64,000 bases of DNA from Dryocosmus kuriphilus (Eukaryota > Arthropoda > Insecta > Hymenoptera > Cynipidae), in the NCBI GenBank assembly GCA_038277395.1, contig CM076190.1, positions 234,886,618-234,950,617 on the forward strand, read 5' to 3'. How positions within the stretch are numbered: position 1 is the stretch's first letter; each line of letters begins with the position of its first letter. The position numbers and the translations under genes were made by a program. Of this stretch, positions 43,291-54,424 are shown one piece after another. The notes under the pieces were generated by a model. It was not told the origin of the DNA and searched no databases. It saw only the letters and a list, made by a program, of their open reading frames with translations.

Positions 43291-45446
43291 AAAATTTACC
43301 ACACTAGTTCAAATTTTATCCAACTAATGTAGCTGAATGTATTTTTAAACAAACAATTAAATTTTTAATCAAAAATATGTAAATTTCAGCAAATTTTTAA
43401 CAATCTACGTTCGAAGTTTGTGTCATTAACTCCTAAAATTTAAATAAAATAACTTTTTATCTATATTAGATAATACATACGCAGCGAAGGAACAGAAAGG
43501 GTACTCTGTAATTTCGCACACCCATAAACAAATGGAAACGGAGGAAAGTTGGTTAGGCTATGCTAGAAAAAGCCTTGTAAATTACAAATACTTGGTTCCG
43601 GCAAAAAATGATCCACATGTATACGTGATCTAGATGCAAAAGTCGCACTGTATCGACTTTACTGTAGCGGATGAGAGACGGTTAGATCTAATTAGAAATA
43701 CAAGAGTAATGAGAGGTTCTGAATGTGGAACAGACCACTATCTTGTCACTTAGAGGATTAGCCTAAGATAAAGATGGAGGAAAAGAAAAATAAAGAAAGC
43801 AAATAAAATTGCGATTCAACACAGAGAAATTGCAGAACTCGGAAACACCAATAGAATATGGTGATAAACTAAGAGTCTATTTACATCTAAACAGAAAGAA
43901 CTGGAATAAGAAATTAGAAAATAAAAACGTAGAGGGAGCCTTGACGATATTGCGTAATATCATCTTCAAGAACGTATCTGAAGCTTAGGAAAGATGAATA
44001 GAGATTCTTGGTATAATAGTGAAGTCTGCGCCGCAGTTCACGAGAAGATGCAAGTATACCTAAGAATCCACAATATGAAAGGTCTCATCAATGAGGAGAG
44101 GATTAGATTAAGAATCGACTATAGAGATAAAGTAGAAAATCAAACAGATTAATCAAAGAAAGCAATGATAAAATCAAAGGGGAAGAAGGTAGAAAAGCGC
44201 AAAGTGATTTCGAAGGATATAAGAAGCCGCTCTGAAAATCGATAAAGAAACTAGGAAAGGAAGTTGTAGTAATGAGCTGATTGGAACTAAGGGTGCTGAT
44301 GGCGATATGACTGCTCTAAATATAGAGCTATCAGCTTCCTTAGCACCTCAGGCAATTTATTTAGTAAAATACTTATTCGCAAGGTCATGGGAAAAACGAA
44401 AAATGAGATACGGGAGGTCCAATGCGGATTTATGCCAGAAGATCGTGTGCAGATCAAATATTTAGCTTGCGGCAAATCACGGAAAAAAGTTTGAGCATAA
44501 ACAAAAAAATTTGCTGCGCATCCATTCACCAGGAGAAATCCTTCGACAAGGTGAATACAGTTAAACTTTGAGAAGTTCTGGAAGAGTATGGAGTCAATTG
44601 TTGGCTTATTGAATCAATTGTAGCAATATATTAAAATAGTAGAACGACCTCACAGGTGAACGGACAACTGAGTGATTGGTTTTATACCAGGCACGAAGTT
44701 AGGCAACGTTGCGTTACGTCGTCGTGTTTATTCAACATACATATGGGCCAATGCCTAGGAACGGCGCTCTAAGATGAAGAAGGTGTTAATCACGGAACAG
44801 CGAAAGTATTTAATTTCACTTTTGCAGAAGATGAAACACTTAAGGCAGAATCGTCAAAAAACTTGCAGAGAATGTTGAGCAGATTGAATGATAGCGCGAT
44901 GAGTATGGGCTTAAAGATTAATGTAGATAAAACAAAAATTATCATATTCAAAAGAAGCGATGAGAAAACAGTAGGCAATATTTCTCTAAAAGGTGACGGA
45001 ATTGAACAAGTGGATTAACAGAAGTAAGAATGTGACAAATAAAGCCAAAGTTGCAGTATATAATTGTGTACTTGCACCTGCTGTGCTGTATGGTAGCGAG
45101 ACTTGGACATGATAAAAAAAGGAGAAAAGTAAAGTAAGGTAAAGCACTAACAGATTCAGTAAAGAGTGGGTTCGGAAGGAATGTGGCGCAGAAGAAGCTC
45201 GGATGGACAAGAAGGAAAGACGGTTGAGATGGTTTGGTCATGTTGAGAGAAGAGATGAAGAACGTTTAACGAAGCAAGTATATCTCAGAAGAGTGAACGG
45301 TCATGCACCGAGAGGTAGACGGAGTAAAGAATGGTGAGAATATGTGAATGAGACTCGCAAGCGAAAAGATATAAAGATCCATAGAAATACAAGAGCTTGC
45401 ATGAAAAGGTGTATGGATATAAAGAAAGCAAAAGTTGCATGTCAGG

Positions 45447-46982
45447 TGATGAGTCGTTGTATCAATCTCACAACAGTCGTCCGTCCATGACGAAGTCGAT
45501 GAAATTTAGAAGGATTCGGGGGTCTCCATCGTGGTTAAGAATTTATTTATTACGAATTGGCGTTCTACCTTATACAGCTGAACCGGGAACTTCCAGGTGT
45601 TGGGGTAAGTGAATTTAGTATTCCCATAAAAATGCAGGTTGGGGAAGCAACCTTCCGTGTAAACGACAGCGTGCTTACCAAACAAGGCCTTCCTGGTGGA
45701 TGATGTTAGTGCGTCGTGAATCCTTCGCCGCCGTAAATTACGTCTGGGTGAGCCAGGTAGTGCTTGTGTTGGGTCACACCTCCCGGTGGGTGTCGAGAAG
45801 TTTGTGATCACCAGCTTATCCAGCCCGGGTTTCGGCGGGGCTTGTACCGCGCCGCCAATCTCCTGTGTGGATAAGGTTTTAGCGTCCACCACCTGTTCGA
45901 TCCCCTGCGTTATACGAGGCTTGATGTGCCTTAGTCTTAAGGTGGGTCCTCCTCTGTTTTGAATTTAAGGGAATGCTGTGGAGACCCCGGTGTGCCCCCA
46001 AAAAAGGAAGCCACCTAAGCGTCCTTAGGGTCGAACCCCCGACAACCCTTTCAACCCGGGGATCGGCGTCGGCAGAGGATGCCTCTACGAGGACCTAGGT
46101 TTCAGCCTGTGACACAGGAATGCCGGATGATGAGGAATCTATAAAAGGCAAGCCACTGGCGGACATTGAGATGGGGATTGACAAATCGGAGAGACCACCA
46201 CAGGCCTGAATTCGTTGACCAAAATTGATGTCCTCAAAAGGACAGGCGGCTGTTTGAATAAACCAGATTAAATCATGTTATGGTTGAACAACAAGAAAAT
46301 CATGTGTTGAATAACAAGAATTATATATTTCCTATGGCCTTCCCTCTTTCATGGGAGCGAGGCAGAGATAGAGCCGAGAGGCAGAATAGAGAGCTTTGAC
46401 CGGGTGACGGTCTCCCTAATTCACCAACGACTGACTGCCTGGCCAGAACGACACATATTTATATTTCCTACGGACGAGAATCCCCCCACACGCGCCCCGA
46501 CGCTCCCACAAGATTCCTACTCCGGGCTTGAGAGTGAGAGCGAGCCAATCGCCGCACCATGTGTCCGTTGCCAAGCAACGGAAGTCAGTGCAACGCCGCG
46601 AACTCCCACCCGCACCACGGTGGAAATGGATCTCACACTTCCGTGTTCTGAGCCGGCGCGTTGGTGGTATTCCCGCTCCTTCGCGAAGATCGCATTGGAT
46701 CATTCTATCCAGTTATCGACTCGGCTCTCTCTCCCAGCACTAGCTCATAACTAAACTGTACAATGTGTGATCTAAAGCTAAGTACTAGAAATACGTAGAT
46801 TGGATATAATATGAAGTATAAAATAAGGAGATGGAATATAATATGGAAAATAAGTAAACTCAATATAATATTAAGTATAAGAATAATTAAATTGAATATA
46901 ATATTAAGTATAAAATGAAGAGACTAATATAAAGGAGTGGGCGAGTAAGGTTCGTCGGTTTCTTTCTCATTGACGTACGTAA
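45447..46982. mobile_element. Unidentified 1536-bp insertion in LINE-B copy 2
   Basis: LINE-B copy 1 is continuous where copy 2 has this extra block. CAGG occurs immediately before (45443-45446) and at the right junction (46983-46986), a likely 4-bp target duplication. The insert begins TGATGAGTCGTTG and ends GACGTACGTAA. It is GC-richer than its surroundings. Frames at 45506-45892 (-) and 46404-46754 (+) have no recognised motif. A solo LTR or non-autonomous DNA element are both possible. Confidence 0.6.
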
Positions 46983-47370
46983 CAGGATAGAGATGTATGG
47001 CGAAAAATGCCTATAAGAAGTTTATAACGATCGTCTGAAGCGAATGATTTTAGATACTCATGGACCCTGGTGGAGGGCTTTGCCTAGTGAATATGGATGC
47101 AGATGGATCCCCATATGGCAGGGCGAAGCTGTTCACCAGGGGAGAGATCGATCGATCGATCAGCGACCAGGGTCGAAGCGGTCTTGTGGGACTAGTGTGT
47201 TGCTTGAATGAGCAGCATTCGGCTTCTGAATCGAACTATAACCTATAACTTCCAATACACACTCCTCTCCTTCCACAAAATTATAAATTTTCTAATCCCT
47301 GGTTATGTAACGAGGCTAGAACCGAGAGAGTTTACGCTTACCCCGAAGGGGAAACGGTTTCATGGTATAA

Positions 47371-47390
47371 TAATAATAATAATAATAGCT
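47371..47390. repeat. (TAA)n tail of LINE-B copy 2
   Basis: Six TAA-type units at the 3' end of LINE-B. Confidence 0.9.
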
Positions 47391-47739
47391 AAAAGTCTTA
47401 AATTGGCATACCTTATATTGAAACCTCATTTCTTATACATATACGAGGCCAAGGACGTTATACGTTTTAAATGGTCATAAACCTTAGAAAAATCTATATT
47501 TTTTCAGCAGCTGACAATTGTTTGAACAATTGCTAAGGCATGTGAATAAAAATCTGAAAGAGTGATGCAATCAGATTTCTCAAAAATTAAAAGCAAATTG
47601 TAGAGTCAGTATTAACGATTTTCGTAACAAAGTTTCTTACCCTGAAATTGATTTATGAAATGCAATTACATTAGAAGGACAAGCTTAATGCCTGTAATCC
47701 TTCCTATAACAACTACATATATACATATAGCGTGTTCAC

Positions 47740-47841
47740 GTATGTGTGTGTGTGTGTGTGTCATCTAAAGGAGCAGCAGAATATTCACTGTTTATGCACT
47801 GTTATGAAATTTTTTTATCAAAAGTCTTCTGCTTTGAGAAG
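47740..47841 (+). promoter_or_regulatory. Conserved block upstream of gene B; (TG)n
   Basis: A TG microsatellite (about 47743-47760) is followed by AGCAGCAGAATATTCACTG and then CTTCTGCTTTGAGAAG before the ATG; both blocks are shared with C, the second also with A. Confidence 0.5.
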
Positions 47842-49764
47842 ATGGACATCGTTTATACGCTGTTCTTATCATTTTCGATTGTGCTTATTTCTATAGGTGA
47901 ATATAAGAATATAATATATCCGCAAATTTACAAACATCTTCAATGCTTTCCGCAAATAACATATTATCCCGTTTAATCAGAATTTTGACAAAAGTTGTAT
48001 CTCTTTCTAAATTTTGAGTGATAGAGAAAACTTTCCTTTTCTAGAAAATATTTTTTAACCATACGCAGAACACTCTATAAAGCCGGTAAATTATATGGCG
48101 AACGTTAATTGTCTGCTAGAAAGCGATTTTACCGAAGGGAGAAGACGTCACTGTATGGCTCAACTGATAAACTTAGGTTACGTTGAGTCTAATGTACATT
48201 GCTTAGAAAGCAAGGAGGGTAAACTACCTAGTAAATTACTGTAGAAAACCATGTAAATTACATAGAATAAATTATGTACCCAACCATGCAGCATTATAAA
48301 GAGGGAAGAGGGGCAAAAGGGAAATACCGCGATGTGGCTTGCCGTACGTTTGTTCATGAATTTCCACTAACCAAATCGCGAAGCTCCTCTTTGGCACTCT
48401 AAACTTTAAAAATCAAGAATTCAGTGGCAGTTCGTCTGTCCTTCTCTTTCTCGTACGCTCCTTCAGACATAAAGCCTGCATTCATGTTGGGTCTAGTTTA
48501 CATGATTTGAATACGCTTTGTTTTTTCTAAAATTGAATGTCCTAAAAAAGAAAACTCAGAAGCATTCTAAAGTTACAAAAGTAGGTAATGAGGAAAATAA
48601 ATAACCAGCATGTGTCGCAACAGAAAGGTTCTTTTACTTAAACAACAATATTTATAAAAGGAAACTAGATCTACGAATTCAGCTTCGTTATGCTTTACCG
48701 AGGGAAGTTCACATTTTCAAATATATATTAATGAAAAGAACATGAATTCCAAACAGCTTGGGTTATATTAGGTAATTTTCGCTCAAAAATGAATATAGTT
48801 TTCAAAACAAATGATCAGGTCTCTTAGAAAATTTATTGGTTCAAGCATTCTGAGGTTAAGTTAGTAAGCTTGCATCAGAAATCAACGTTTTTCATAAAAG
48901 ATCGTTATGCATCTTCGAGAAATTACAATTTTCAAGAATATAAGCTTACCTTATGGAATTTTCATCAGAAATTAACCGATTTCAACTAATCATTAGGTAT
49001 GTCCAGCATGGAAGCTTTCACTAGATGCTTGATGACTTTTTATGAAAAATCTCCACTATCCACTGAAAAACACGTTTCTACGTACGTTGATCATTTTCGC
49101 TGAGGTTATTAAACAACTTAAATCCCACGGCTTTCAATTCGACTTGTTACAACTGCCACAAGGTAGGCATGAACAAAGTTGTCTGCAGATTAACTGTTCG
49201 ACTCACATTAGTGGATCAGTTTGATCTGAAGTTGATGATGACTGTGTTTACGTTAGGCGTCCGAGTCGTATTAAAGTTCCCAGTTCTGTTAAAGTTCCCA
49301 GTTCTGTTAAAGTTCCCATTCCTCCTGTCACGTCTGCTTCTCGTGCCAGGTCGAGGTCTCCACCTGCCGAGCCTTCTTCCTCTGACAGATATGAACTTAT
49401 TTGGTTTAGTCCCTGCTCGAATCCGAATTAGCGATTCCAAGTGCGAGGTTACACATTTCCTGCCTTTATACTATGCAAACTGCAATTAGGAAGTGATATA
49501 TATTATCTTATCCGGAAACATAATCTATTGTCAATATCCGAAAGTGAAATCTTTGCAATATTGGAGAGGGATGATATTCTTGCTGGAATATATGGCTATT
49601 CATCTGAAAAACAAAAAAATAGCAGGATGAAAATGAACATGATAAGCGGTGTGATTACATTATTTGCCCGCGAAGAAATGAAAGAAGCTTCAGTAGGCTA
49701 CCGCACGTCAACCTCACAGAATTTTATGAGAAAGCATGTAGACAATTTACATCCGCGTAATTGA
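47842..49764 (+). pseudogene. Gene B: paralogue of gene A with a premature stop
   Basis: Exon 1 (47842-47896) encodes MDIVYTLFLSFSIVLISI plus one base, with donor ATAG/GTGAAT in phase 1. Exon 2 matches A in order: a VPSSVKVPSSVKVP repeat with RARSRSPP, a tryptophan-containing spacer, and the C-terminal domain (EIFAILERDDILAG, MNMISG) to the TAA at 49764. A TAG at 49429-49431 lies in frame between the repeats and the domain. The acceptor equivalent to A (GTCTGCAG, ending at about 49190) leads to a stop; an AG ending at 49231 would restore phase. Probably a pseudogene, or a gene with altered splicing. Confidence 0.65.
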
Positions 49765-50216
49765 TTCTGCTTAAAAAAAATTTAAACGGACGTAGAAGCT
49801 CCACAACCGTTTTGAAGGAATTTTACAGGATTTTAAAAGATTTCAACTATTTTAATTCCTACAATACATGTAAGTAAATTTCAAAGAATATCAAAGGATT
49901 TCAAACATTCCTAAACATATAACTTTTTTTCAAAGCATATTTACTTCTTAGCATTTTTAATTTTTGTTCATATAATTGAGAAAAGTACAAAAAACCGGGG
50001 GTTCTTAAACCTTTAATTTTTTAAGGATTTCCTTCCTTTAACCCTTTCAGATTCTAGAGCAAACATTTATAAATAAAAAAAAATAAAAAAAAATACAAAA
50101 ATACAAAAATAAAACAATTTAAAAAAATAAAAAATTGACAAAGTGATTTAAATTAAAAATAAACAAATTTAAATAAATTCATACTTACGGAAGTGAAAAT
50201 TTGAAAGATTTTAGTT
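49765..50216. other. A-rich low-complexity DNA
   Basis: Includes AAAAATAAAAAAAAATACAAAAATA-type sequence near 50080. No gene seen. Confidence 0.6.
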
Positions 50217-50343
50217 CTAGCGGCCACAGTAGTCAGGTTAGGTCTACCAACTAAAAACACCTTCCTTTCTTCTTGGAAGATAACCCCCCGGAATCACTTT
50301 CGCATTATTTTAGGGGTTGCCGTTTTCTTCGCTGACTTCAGCG

Positions 50344-50465
50344 TAGTGATGGGACATCGAAGTCGAAACATCGAAATTATCGATGTTTTACACATCGATG
50401 TAGCCTTATCGATGTCAAAGTGTAAGTATCGATATGAAGTTTTGATGTCGATGTTTTTCACATTA
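50344..50465. repeat. ATCGAT-rich end of the inserted element (hAT-like start)
   Basis: It begins TAGTGATGGGACATCGA, a hAT-like terminus, and then has repeated CATCGA/ATCGAT(GT) words over ~110 bases, like subterminal repeats. A hAT assignment is not secure because I did not find the matching opposite end; the right junction reads CCCACTGTG. Confidence 0.4.
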
Positions 50466-50989
50466 TTGAACGTTGAGAGTCCGCCTCGTTTCCGCGACTT
50501 ATATATGAAGCGAAACCTTTCAATCATTTGCCCTCCAGTTGCTTTCGGCTTTTTGCCGGTATTTCTTGATTCAATAAAAGGAAAATAAATAAACTAAATG
50601 TTTCAATTAAACTGGGGAAAAACTCAAATGAACTAGAACTTGAACACAGTTAGGTAAAATCCTGAAACTAGAGAAAAAGAAAAAAAAATCTGAAGTTCTG
50701 AAATAGAAAAAACGAAAGAAAGTTCAGAGATTAGTTGTAGGTGGGTGCCGAATTTGCAATTGTAACTTCTCGTTGTTTTTACGTCGACTGAGAAGATGTT
50801 TTTTTTGGCCAAAGATGGGGTTTGGTGCTGGGATTTCCTGAGCGTTTTTGAACCAGAGCCTGTCCTCTTTTTTTGGCCAGGCCCAACATTTCCGTATACA
50901 TCGAAATAGCCGGCGTCTTGTCCCACAATCCTGCCTGGGTTCTTTCGACCCCCATAGGTCACAATGATAAAACCCTAACAGCCACAGGT

Positions 50990-51760
50990 CGATCTCCAGT
51001 TGTGTCAGCAGGTGGTGACGAAGGTGTTTGATTCACTGTGAACGGATCGTCCTCGTCTTCTGAGGATAAAAAATTTGGCAAGCTGTCATCGCTTTAAGCA
51101 TATGAAACACTTGGTGTCCTTGATGTTGAGGATGACATAGAGACTTTTCTGCCACACATGTTCTTCTTTGGCTTCACCATTTTCTCCTTTGTAACTGCCC
51201 CTTTCTTCTTCTTTTTGTCAGGAACACTTGGACGTTTTGCGGGACCCTACAGTTCATTTGCCGTGATTCCTTTTCCTGGAGGTAGCTTCAGGTTTCGTTT
51301 GTGTTGTTTTGTTGCCACAGCTTCGCCGTGGATAGTGTTCAGATTCTCGATAAAGACGTCGACGAGCAGATCCTTGAAGATATCTTGCAGTTCCAAAATA
51401 CTCTCGCACAACCTGTCCCTGACAATTTGCGGATTCAACTGTCAAGTACCACATTTTCGAAATCCGGCTTTTAAGCTGCCCACACTCCTGTATTTCAGGA
51501 TTTCCAGGACAGTTTTGAGCGGACCAGAAAACCGTTCTTTGGGTATGGCCCCACATCTTCTGGCTATAGGTCTTTTCTTCCAGTCGCCTAACACCTTAGG
51601 CTACTAAAGACGGCCACATCTAGAGGTTGTAGAAGATGACTGGCGTTGGGAGCCAGAGAAACAAAAACGATGGGAAGGTCTTGTTGCACAGGAAACAAGA
51701 AAACTTGATGATCAATATTATCCCGTCAAGTGCACTTTCTTCACATTATGATTCATAGAA
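50990..51760 (-). pseudogene. pogo/Tigger-like (DDE_1) transposase C-terminal remnant
   Basis: On the minus strand, in shifting frames: IVFVSLAPNASHLLQPLDVA (the 'PPH/N.SH.LQPLDV.VF' block of pogo/jerky-type DDE transposases), then frames with SSLKAGFRKCG-like and NPQIVRDRLCESILELQDIF sequence, then a basic tail (RPSVPDKKKKKGAVTKEKMV). The N-terminal CENP-B-like DNA-binding part is absent. Several stops and frameshifts. Confidence 0.55.
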
Positions 51761-51780
51761 AATCATAGAAATGAGCTCAT

Positions 51781-52730
51781 GTAACAAAAAAGAAAATGTT
51801 GCCAAATAGATTTGAGACGAAAATATTACTCACATAGATCGATGGAAAACGCATCAGCCGCACGCGAGAGGAGGTTTTGACGAAGTTTTCCAGATAGCTG
51901 TTATCAGCTGTTGCACAAAAAGGCGCACCTCTCTCCAGTGTTGCTACCGAAAGTATGACGAACAACTGCATTGCACTCAACAGGTAACTCTCGCAACAAT
52001 GAGGCCAGCTGGGGGTGGCTGAAATCAGGATTGAGCCCGCCAGAACGATTTGAATTTTAACAACGTGATTTACTATAGTTACCTCGGAAGATCAAAGTAC
52101 TCGTAACCCCGGTTTAGGGTAGCCATTAATATATCTCAGAAACGAGATATCAGTTCTTCGTCAAGTCCGATAAAACATCTACTGCAATTAAAGGAGACTA
52201 ATTAAAAATACAGGATAATTTTGAAAAAGGAAGGTGGGAAGTTTTACCTGTGATTTCGGCTGCAATCATAGGGTTAGAGAAGGATTGTCTAGCTGTGTTA
52301 CCATTATTAGGCTTTCCCTGTCCCTGTCTTAGAAAATCTACATTAAATGCCATTTAAGATTGAAAAGATTTCTGGATTTCTTCTTTTTTCCACTTTTTTA
52401 GAATTTTGGTTCCATCATTTGCATTAGTCTAATTTAAAAATGTGACAAAATGTTATAAAACTGCATGAAATATTAGCTTAATTGAAATCGAAACCGCACA
52501 TCTATATGCTGAAGTAATTAGCGGGAAAATATTATTTACCTTCCATTCCTCGCTCTCTAGGTGGCGTGCAATTTGGTGAGAGGTTCGAATATTCTTACGT
52601 GGGCACGAAGTGTAGAAAGACTAAATTTGAACGTAGAACTGTCCTCTTTTTGTCAAAACATTTATCAGTTCATTCTTTTGAAATATAAAAATTGAAAAAT
52701 TAACTTTTGTCCAACTGTTTATGACTTTTG
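51781..52730. other. Non-coding remainder of the insert, nothing recognised
   Basis: AT-rich with no supported gene. The right end GACTTTTGGCCCACTG near 52724-52738 would read CAGTGGGCCAAAAGTC outward-in, a plausible pogo-like terminal repeat. Confidence 0.35.
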
Positions 52731-53215
52731 GCCCACTGTGCGGCAGTTCAACCACTCGATCTTCATTCGGGCGGCCTTCTCCATCTTGGCAGCAGTGGCC
52801 GCATCTAGCGGAACAAAAGCTCCAGCTTTTGTTGACAATTCTGATTCTTAATGCTTTCTTCGTATCTTGTATAGTTTAGCTGGAAAATGTGTGTTCGATT
52901 TTTTGAAAAACATTTTCGGTGGTTAAAGCTAGAATCGACGCTCAAAAAAACGCTGCTTAACGAAATCGAACTTTCTCTTTAGGCCTCTAAAAAGTTTGCC
53001 AAAAAGGCAATTAAATCACACTAGTCTTTCGAAAGTTATCCGGTATGCAGACGAAAACCGCGAAAAGACCGCAGACATTAACAACAACGACAACAACGGG
53101 CAGAAAGACGAAAACATAAAAACTGTTTTTTTCGGATTCATTTGTCTCGAAGCTGCAACATTGCCTGAAATCGCGAAAGTCTGTTTTCACGAGAAACTAA
53201 TACCTTCTCATTGAG

Positions 53216-54424
53216 ATGAGTGTTACGTCCTAACTAGGTAACACAGACTATATCCCTATTTTCCTCGATTTGGTACCAAATATTTCTAATCGAGACTCGA
53301 CACAAGGATAAGCCAAATGAATTTTAGGAACAAAATTGATTGGAATTATAAGTTTAATATTAAAATGTCCTCAAACTATGTATGTTTGAAAAACCTCGTT
53401 GAATGTTTTAAACATATTGACAGATTTGCCGTGCAGAGTAAAATGCTAAACCAAATCTGGTTCAACTTACCGAAAATAATCCGTTGTGGTTTTTCTTTTA
53501 ATGACTCGCGAACTCTGCAGATTTTCTCCAACCTTTTTAGATTCTCTCTGATTTTACAGACTTCTCTCTGATTTTGTAGATTTCTCCAACTTTTGTAGTT
53601 TTCTCCTGACTTAACTGGTTTTCCGAATTTTAAATAGGTTTTCCAACTTTAACTAATTATCGGAGCTTAACTTTCGAAAACGTTGGAAAATTTAAGACTA
53701 AGTATAGTTCAAGGTTGAATGTTAATCTGGAGAACCCTCAGGGTACGTGCTGAATTCTATACTGCTAGAAATTCCGGGGCGATATGTTGTCAACTCAACA
53801 CTATCTCGGGTTGAAGATTATTTCAAGTTTTAGATATAGCGCAGTATGTTGTGTGTGCAAGACTAACTTCCTCAGTTTTGATGTGCTGCTTATATGTGCA
53901 GTTTGTCCTCTGTATTTTATAAGGAAGTGTTAATGGATTACTATTAGTGATACTTGATCTGTAAAAGATCCTATAGATGGCTGAAGTCGCAGGGGTTAGT
54001 TATCCGTAAAAGGATTAGTATCTTTCTTAGAATGTTCGACAACAACAGCTTGTTCATATCATAAAAATGTAACTGGTAAAGAATGCTTTATAATAAAGAT
54101 AGATTTCTATTTGTGCTATATAACGAAGCAATGGATAAACATCGGCCAAACGATTATTTTACGCATAAAAAATGGCGCCAAAGGCAACAAATTAAGAAAG
54201 TCATTTTTGAACCGTAGCATTTTGATTGGTCGCCGCCATGATGTATTGACATACATAGGTGCAAGAGCTGATAGTGGCACAGTGAGTCATGTTGCTCGTC
54301 AAAAATATACAACTTCGTATTTGAAGTTGTTTACTGATAAAAAAATAAATTAAAACAAATAAAGTATATTTAAGAATGTATTACAATGCGTAGGTGTGAA
54401 AAATAAACTTAACTGATAAAATTG
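53216..54424. other. Intergenic; degenerate TTTCTCC repeats and one unassigned 80-residue frame
   Basis: At 53519-53620 short TTTTCTCCAACTTTT/ TTCTCTCTGATTTT units repeat. A frame at 54111-54353 (+) reads INIGQTIILRIKNGAKGNKL and is lysine-rich; no family recognised and I would not call it a gene. Confidence 0.4.

Larger units (their letters stand above)
43480..47390 (+). mobile_element. LINE-B copy 2, decayed, split by a 1.5-kb insert
   Basis: The plus strand matches LINE-B copy 1: endonuclease end (FTVADERRLDLIRNTRVM near 43660-43740), linker, RT pieces (EEYGVNCWLIESIVAIY near 44580-44640), post-RT (YNCVLAPAVLYGSETWT near 45060-45110), a region with REVNGHAPRGRRSKEW-type sequence near 45290, and the 3' UTR with a (TAA)n tail ending ~47390. 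It is more decayed than copy 1, with an internal deletion. The catalytic box reads FAED. The insert is at 45447-46982. Confidence 0.75.
50217..53215 (+). repeat. Dispersed repeat family X, copy 3, split by a ~2.4-kb insert
   Basis: 50217-50343 matches the 5' part of copy 2 and 52741-53215 matches its 3' part. The intervening ~2.4 kb is absent from copy 2, so it is an insertion. Confidence 0.6.

Noticed and set aside
51158..51607. 149-residue plus-strand frame
   Set aside because: Antisense of the pogo/Tigger-like remnant, whose SHLLQPLDV block is on the minus strand.
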